From VRUE01 sp035701465 (lineage in GTDB: Bacteria; Actinomycetota; Thermoleophilia; Solirubrobacterales; 70-9), in NCBI GenBank assembly GCA_035701465.1, contig DASSMU010000057.1, positions 1-16,045 of the forward strand: a DNA stretch of 16,045 nucleotides, given 5' to 3'. Each line of letters starts with the position of its first letter. Position 1 is the stretch's first letter. The position numbers and the translations under genes are program-made. The notes under the pieces are model-generated. The model was not told the DNA's origin. It searched no databases and saw only the letters and a list, made by a program, of their open reading frames with translations. Positions 12,827 to 16,045 of this stretch are shown here, piece by piece.

Positions 12827-13586
12827 TTAGGTACTCGCCGTCGTCGGACTTCTCGACGGTGAGTTCGTCCGCGAGCGCCTCCAGCGAGCCGCCGAGATCG
12901 GGCACCTCCAGGTCCTTGCGAATCTCCGCGGCGGCGCCGGACTCCATCGGGCCGAGGCGCAGGTCGATGCCGGCGGGACGCTCTTCGAGCCCGAGGCGGA
13001 CGCGGCCGTCGGCGAAGCGGTCGGGGGCGGCGCCGGCGATCGCGTCGGAGACGAGGACCGCATCGGAGACCCGGTCGATGGAGAGGTCGCGACGGGCGGC
13101 GAGCGCGCCGACGACCCGGGCGAGGACGGGGGCGAGCAGCTCGGAGCGGTCGATGACCACCTCGGTGCGCTCCTCTTCCGCGCTGGGCTTCATCTCGACC
13201 GGGTCGCCGTCGCCACCGCGCAGCGGCAGGCGCATCGTGATCTCGGTGCCGCGATCGAGACCGCCCGAGATCGAGAAGCTGCCCGAGAGGGCCGCGATCA
13301 GGGAGAGGCCGAGCCGCAGGCTTTCATGGTTGACGTCGGCCTGGGGCCTGATCCCGGTCCCCTCGTCGCGCACGGTCACGGTAAGGCCGTCCTCGTCGGG
13401 CGTCGCCTCGACGTTGAGCGGGCCGGGCCGGCCCTGGTAGGCGTGCACGACGACGTTCATGCAGGCCTCGGTGACGACCGTCTTCAGATCGGCGACGCGG
13501 AGCTCGTCCATGCCGATCTCCTCGGCCAGTCCCGCGAGTGCGTGGCGGACGACCGCCACGTTCTCTGCTTTCGCGGGCAACACCAT
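12795..13586 (-). CDS. RsbW/SpoIIAB-like anti-sigma factor kinase with a degenerate second domain
   Basis: From the ATG at 13586 the product has 263 residues. Residues about 1-125 are a GHKL ATPase of the anti-sigma type: N box EACMNVVVHAY (40-50, with E40, N44 and H48), G1 box DEGTG (74-78), G2-like RLGLSLI (91-97) and GTEITMRLPL (113-122). Such kinases bind sigma and phosphorylate a STAS antagonist. Residues about 140-260 look like a second related domain (LLAPVLARVVGALAARRDLS, EYLIIRF) without ATP-binding boxes; classical RsbW is only about 150 residues. I chose ATG 13586 because GGGAGG lies 6 bases upstream (13593-13598) and the kinase domain starts there. ATG 13640 would add 18 residues with no good ribosome site. 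A SigB-like promoter lies upstream. The gene is divergent from its presumed partner STAS gene and convergent with sigma. Confidence 0.93.
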   Translation of the reverse strand: MVLPAKAENVAVVRHALAGLAEEIGMDELRVADLKTVVTEACMNVVVHAYQGRPGPLNVEATPDEDGLTVTVRDEGTGIRPQADVNHESLRLGLSLIAALSGSFSISGGLDRGTEITMRLPLRGGDGDPVEMKPSAEEERTEVVIDRSELLAPVLARVVGALAARRDLSIDRVSDAVLVSDAIAGAAPDRFADGRVRLGLEERPAGIDLRLGPMESGAAAEIRKDLEVPDLGGSLEALADELTVEKSDDGEYLIIRFAAAPAP

Positions 13587-13702
13587 ATGAAGCCTCCCGG
13601 GCCCGTCTTGGATCGCCGAAGTTTGTGAACCGGACCCCATCTTGCCGCCGAGGAAACCTCCGCGGGAACGAGCATAGATCGTCGCGCTGTTGATTCCCCC
13701 GA

Positions 13703-13728
13703 TTACCCTTGGCGTTGCAGGGGCAAAC
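13703..13728 (-). promoter_or_regulatory. SigB/SigF-type promoter for the anti-sigma gene
   Basis: On the minus strand, GTTT (13728-13725), a 16-base spacer and GGGTAA (13708-13703) match the SigB/SigF consensus with ideal spacing. The expected start near 13696 gives a leader of about 110 bases to ATG 13586 or 55 to ATG 13640. This implies that the sigma factor drives its own inhibitor, a negative loop known for sigB operons. Confidence 0.65.
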
Positions 13729-13777
13729 CAGGATGAAACGGACCACGCGTGAGCCGGACGAATGACGGGGCCTGATG

Positions 13778-13783
13778 TAGGAT
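13778..13783 (+). promoter_or_regulatory. Possible -10 element for leaderless STAS mRNA
   Basis: TAGGAT fits the TANNNT -10 pattern of the actinobacterial housekeeping sigma. It lies 7 bases before the GTG start at 13791, the spacing seen for leaderless transcripts. No recognisable -35 is present, and the only other ribosome-site candidate (GAGG) touches the start codon. Confidence 0.3.
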
Positions 13784-13790
13784 CGCGAGG

Positions 13791-14147
13791 GTGAACTCAG
13801 TTCCATTCGAGGTGGACAGCGAAGAGCTCGAGGACGGCATTCGCACCTTCATAATCCACGGCGAGTTGGACATGGGCACGGCTCCCGATTTGGAGCGCAA
13901 GCTCGAGCCGGCTCTCGAGGATTCCGCTGCCGCGATCATGCTCGACCTCTCCGGGTGTGAGTTCATCGACTCGACCGGGATCGCCCTGATCGTGCGCGCC
14001 TGGCAGCAGCTCGGGCAGGGAACCGGGCGACTCGCCATCTGCTCCGACAATCTCCAGGTGCGGCGCCTGCTGAAGATCACTGGAGTCGAGGCCTCGATCC
14101 CGGTGCATGAGCAGCGCGATGCCGCGCTGGCCGAACTGCGCGGCTGA
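13791..14147 (+). CDS. STAS-domain anti-sigma factor antagonist (RsbV/SpoIIAA-like)
   Basis: This 118-residue single STAS domain has strand IRTFIIHGELDMGTAPDLE (about 17-35), then the signature CEFIDSTGIALIVRAW (56-71). S61 in the DSTG motif is the expected phosphorylation site. Unphosphorylated, such proteins bind the anti-sigma kinase and release sigma; phosphorylated, they do not. The family length of 100-120 residues fits. The protein lies between its presumed kinase (divergent, 13586) and phosphatase (downstream, minus strand). The start is GTG at 13791. An upstream ATG or better ribosome site is absent, so leaderless translation is possible. The TGA at 14145-14147 abuts the stop of the SnoaL-like gene on the other strand. 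Confidence 0.96.
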   Translation: MNSVPFEVDSEELEDGIRTFIIHGELDMGTAPDLERKLEPALEDSAAAIMLDLSGCEFIDSTGIALIVRAWQQLGQGTGRLAICSDNLQVRRLLKITGVEASIPVHEQRDAALAELRG

Positions 14148-14555
14148 TCAGGCCGGGATCGCGGCGAAGCGGTCGAGGGCCTGTTCGGGATCGGGGAAGA
14201 CCTCGCCGCGGACGAAGCGGCCGTCACGCACACGCCAGATCCAGGCAGCCGGAACGTCGCGGATGCCGAGCTCGCGGCTGCGCGCGTAGACCCGGCCGCG
14301 GACGAGCAGGACCTCGCCCCGCGCCTCGACCTCGCTCGGGGTGATCTGCAGCTCTTCCCAAACCTGGGCGACGTCGGCGAGGTAGTCGCGCAACCCGGCG
14401 GCCCCGGTGTAGGGAGCGTCGCGACCGACCGCCTCGGCGGTTACGACCGGGAAGAATTCCATCGAGTCGTCGCAGAGCTCGAAGATGCCATCCTCGTCGC
14501 GGAGGTTGAAGCACTCGTACAGGCGCCGGACCAGGGCCAGCGGCGACTCGGGCAT
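14148..14555 (-). CDS. SnoaL-like/NTF2-fold protein coupled to the phosphatase gene
   Basis: This 135-residue protein has the NTF2/SnoaL pattern: N-terminal helix PESPLALVRRLYECFNLRD, then DSMEFFPVVTAEA, a GAAGLRDYLADVAQVWEELQ helix, and the strands VLLVRGRVYARSRE, AAWIWRVRDGRFVRGEVFPD and DPEQALDRF. SnoaL-like domains bind small hydrophobic molecules or act as small enzymes; no specific catalytic residue set can be claimed here. The ATG (14555-14553) shares one base with the phosphatase TGA (14557-14555) as TGATG, so translation is almost certainly coupled. That suggests a role in the sigma regulatory pathway, perhaps as a sensor or ligand-binding subunit; this is inference. A longer open frame upstream to 14855 in the same phase is only the shadow of the phosphatase gene. 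Confidence 0.85.
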   Translation of the reverse strand: MPESPLALVRRLYECFNLRDEDGIFELCDDSMEFFPVVTAEAVGRDAPYTGAAGLRDYLADVAQVWEELQITPSEVEARGEVLLVRGRVYARSRELGIRDVPAAWIWRVRDGRFVRGEVFPDPEQALDRFAAIPA

Positions 14556-15940
14556 CAAGACGGACCGGCGGGGGCGAGTTGCTCGATCAAGACGTCCGTC
14601 GAAGCGACAGCGCGCTCCTTCGGAGCGCGCGTGATCGCCAGCATCGCCATGTCGTCCTCGAAGCGACCCTCGGTGAAGGAGTGCAGGGAGCCCTCGAGTT
14701 GCCGCACGGCGAGCACCGGGTTGCGGGCGCCCCGCAGGTGGGCGCGCAGGCGCCCCTCGCCGAAGCGCCCCTCCGGCCCCTGCGCCTCGGTGATCCCGTC
14801 GGTGATCACCACCAGCTGCTGACCCGGCTCGATAGAGACCCGGGTGAAACTCCACTCGGAGTCGGGGAAGGCGCCGAGCACCGGGCCTGAACCGGCCGCC
14901 TCGCTCACCAACTCGCCGTCGACCAGCAGCGGCGGGGGATGTCCCGCGACCGCCAGGCGGACGGGTTCGGAGGGATCCTCGCCGAGCGTCATCGCCGCGA
15001 GGCTGCAGAGAGCCGAGCCCCCGCGTGCGAGCAGGGCTCGGTTGAGCGCGCGCAAGGCGAGGAGAGGGTCGTCGGTGATGACGGCCGCGGTGCGCAGGGT
15101 GTAGCGGGCGACCGCGGTGATCGAGGCGGCGTGGGCACCGCGACCGGTGACGTCACCGATCACCAGCATCCAGCCCCCGGACACACGGAAGGCGTCGTAG
15201 AAGTCACCCCCCACTTCGTTCTCCGCTCCCGCCGGCCGGTACATCGCCGCGACCGTCCAGCCGGGGATGTGTGGCAGCGGCGAGGGCAGCAGGCCCCGCT
15301 GCAGGGTCTCGGCGATCTCCGCGCGGGCGCGCTCGGTGCGCTCGAGGTCGGCGAAGAGGCCGCAGTTGTCGAGCGCGAGGGCGACACGTCCCGAGAGGAT
15401 CCAGGCGAAGCGGGCGTCCTCGCGGCGGTACCGGCGCCCGGACCAGGCGACGCCGAGGGTCAACGCCCCGGTGACTTCGCCGCGCGCGTGCAGGGCGACC
15501 GTGACCGCGGAACGCGTGCCGAGGCCGTAGAGGAATTTGAAATCCTCCTCGTCACGAGAGAGCTCGCGCACGTCCAGGTAGGACATGCGTTCGTAGAAGC
15601 GAGGCTCTGGCGAGGAATCGCCGTCGGCGATCATGCTCGGCGGCAGCGAGGGGGGGCGCTCGGCCAAGCCGCGCTCGAACTCGGGCTTGCCCCCAGGTGC
15701 GATCCGCACGGCGGCGCGGCGCGGCACGCGATCTTTGCCGATCGTGTCGATCATGCAGAAGTCGGCGACGTGCGGCACGAGGATCGCGCAGATCGCGTCG
15801 AAGGTCTCCTCCAGGGAACCGCTCGCGTCGGAGACCGCGGCGATGTCGGCGAGAACCTGAAAGCGGCGGCGGGCGCGGCGCTCGCGCCGCACCATGATCA
15901 CGAGCAGGACCGTGGTCGAGAGGACCGCGAGGGTCGCCAC
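14555..15940 (-). CDS. Membrane-tethered GAF-SpoIIE (PP2C-type) phosphatase
   Basis: From the GTG at 15940 the product has 461 residues. An N-terminal membrane helix (about 1-17) is followed by RRERRARRR as the cytoplasmic anchor. A GAF-like sensor spans about 28-195, and a SpoIIE/RsbU-type PP2C phosphatase about 212-437. Metal-binding aspartates are visible in GGDFYD (244-249), GDVTGRG (262-268), DGITEA (381-386) and DDMAMLAI (429-436). Such enzymes dephosphorylate STAS antagonists, here most likely the protein of 13791-14147, so activating the sigma factor. GAF domains bind small molecules or sense redox or light; no heme or chromophore residue can be assigned. The start is uncertain: an ideal Shine-Dalgarno lies 28 bases upstream of GTG but exactly 7 bases before an in-frame AUC (15961-15959), which would extend the protein by 7 residues and complete the membrane helix. 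Confidence 0.95.
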   Translation of the reverse strand: MATLAVLSTTVLLVIMVRRERRARRRFQVLADIAAVSDASGSLEETFDAICAILVPHVADFCMIDTIGKDRVPRRAAVRIAPGGKPEFERGLAERPPSLPPSMIADGDSSPEPRFYERMSYLDVRELSRDEEDFKFLYGLGTRSAVTVALHARGEVTGALTLGVAWSGRRYRREDARFAWILSGRVALALDNCGLFADLERTERARAEIAETLQRGLLPSPLPHIPGWTVAAMYRPAGAENEVGGDFYDAFRVSGGWMLVIGDVTGRGAHAASITAVARYTLRTAAVITDDPLLALRALNRALLARGGSALCSLAAMTLGEDPSEPVRLAVAGHPPPLLVDGELVSEAAGSGPVLGAFPDSEWSFTRVSIEPGQQLVVITDGITEAQGPEGRFGEGRLRAHLRGARNPVLAVRQLEGSLHSFTEGRFEDDMAMLAITRAPKERAVASTDVLIEQLAPAGPS

Positions 15941-15968
15941 GGCTATAGCGATCCAGTCGATTGCTCAG

Positions 15969-15976
15969 CCTCCTTT
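15969..15976 (-). promoter_or_regulatory. Strong Shine-Dalgarno pointing to an AUC codon
   Basis: AAAGGAGG on the minus strand is followed by 7 bases and then ATC GAC TGG ATC GCT ATA GCC GTG in the phosphatase frame. An in-frame TGA at 15967-15965 blocks any longer product. No ATG, GTG or TTG lies at a usable distance from this site, so it either drives initiation at AUC or marks a mutated or misread ATG. Confidence 0.6.
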
Positions 15977-16045
15977 GCTTGGATTTCCTCTACTGAAAAG
16001 ACAGTACCCCGCATCATCCCGAATGTCCATCCCAGGATCTGCACG

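Noticed and set aside
14556..14855. N-terminal extension of the SnoaL-like protein
   Set aside because: The extension overlaps the phosphatase catalytic end in another frame. The NTF2 fold begins exactly at the ATG at 14555, which overlaps the phosphatase stop.
15985..16010. SigB promoter for the phosphatase (GGGTAC on the minus strand)
   Set aside because: A GGGTA box is present, but no GTTT-like -35 occurs at 14-17 bases upstream within the window.

Overview
The window looks like chromosomal DNA from a high-GC actinomycete, most likely Thermoleophilia (Solirubrobacterales-type). I infer this from memory of the protein families: a very long secreted NHL-repeat/Ig-like protein, ArsR-like winged-helix regulators with long effector domains, a decapeptide-repeat surface protein, and a SigB/SigF-type partner-switching cluster. 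No rRNA, tRNA, CRISPR array, transposase or integrase was seen.

Layout. Positions 1-1475 hold the end of a small unknown gene, a CsbD-like stress gene behind a SigB-like promoter, and a PIG-L-type deacetylase. Positions 1496-4365 are accessory in character, with lower GC and loose gene packing. They contain a 5'-truncated secreted Ig-like protein, a decapeptide-repeat surface protein broken by a one-base loss in a C run, a possible small membrane protein, a gene-poor stretch and a secreted protein of unknown function. Positions 4393-10128 (minus strand) encode one 1911-residue exported protein. Its core is two register-matched six-bladed NHL propellers that appear to be inserted inside one of three Ig-like domains. 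Upstream of it lies an AT-rich divergent intergenic region with direct repeats, followed by three consecutive plus-strand genes for DNA-binding proteins (XRE type, a two-domain winged helix, and a small ArsR type).

Positions 12050-15940 hold a compact partner-switching module: a SigB/SigF-like sigma factor, an RsbW-like anti-sigma kinase with a degenerate second domain, an RsbV-like STAS antagonist, and a membrane-tethered GAF-SpoIIE phosphatase translationally coupled to a SnoaL-like protein. By analogy with Bacillus, the kinase sequesters sigma and phosphorylates the STAS protein. The phosphatase dephosphorylates it under stress, and the STAS protein then captures the kinase and frees sigma.

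Promoter-like sites of the GTTT-N15 to N17-GGGTA(A/T/G) type lie before csbD, the sigma gene and the anti-sigma gene. This suggests an autoregulated module whose regulon includes the neighbouring stress gene. Gene ends in this module are extremely tight: a 32-bp convergent overlap, back-to-back stop codons, and a TGATG stop/start overlap. The phosphatase may use a rare AUC start codon.
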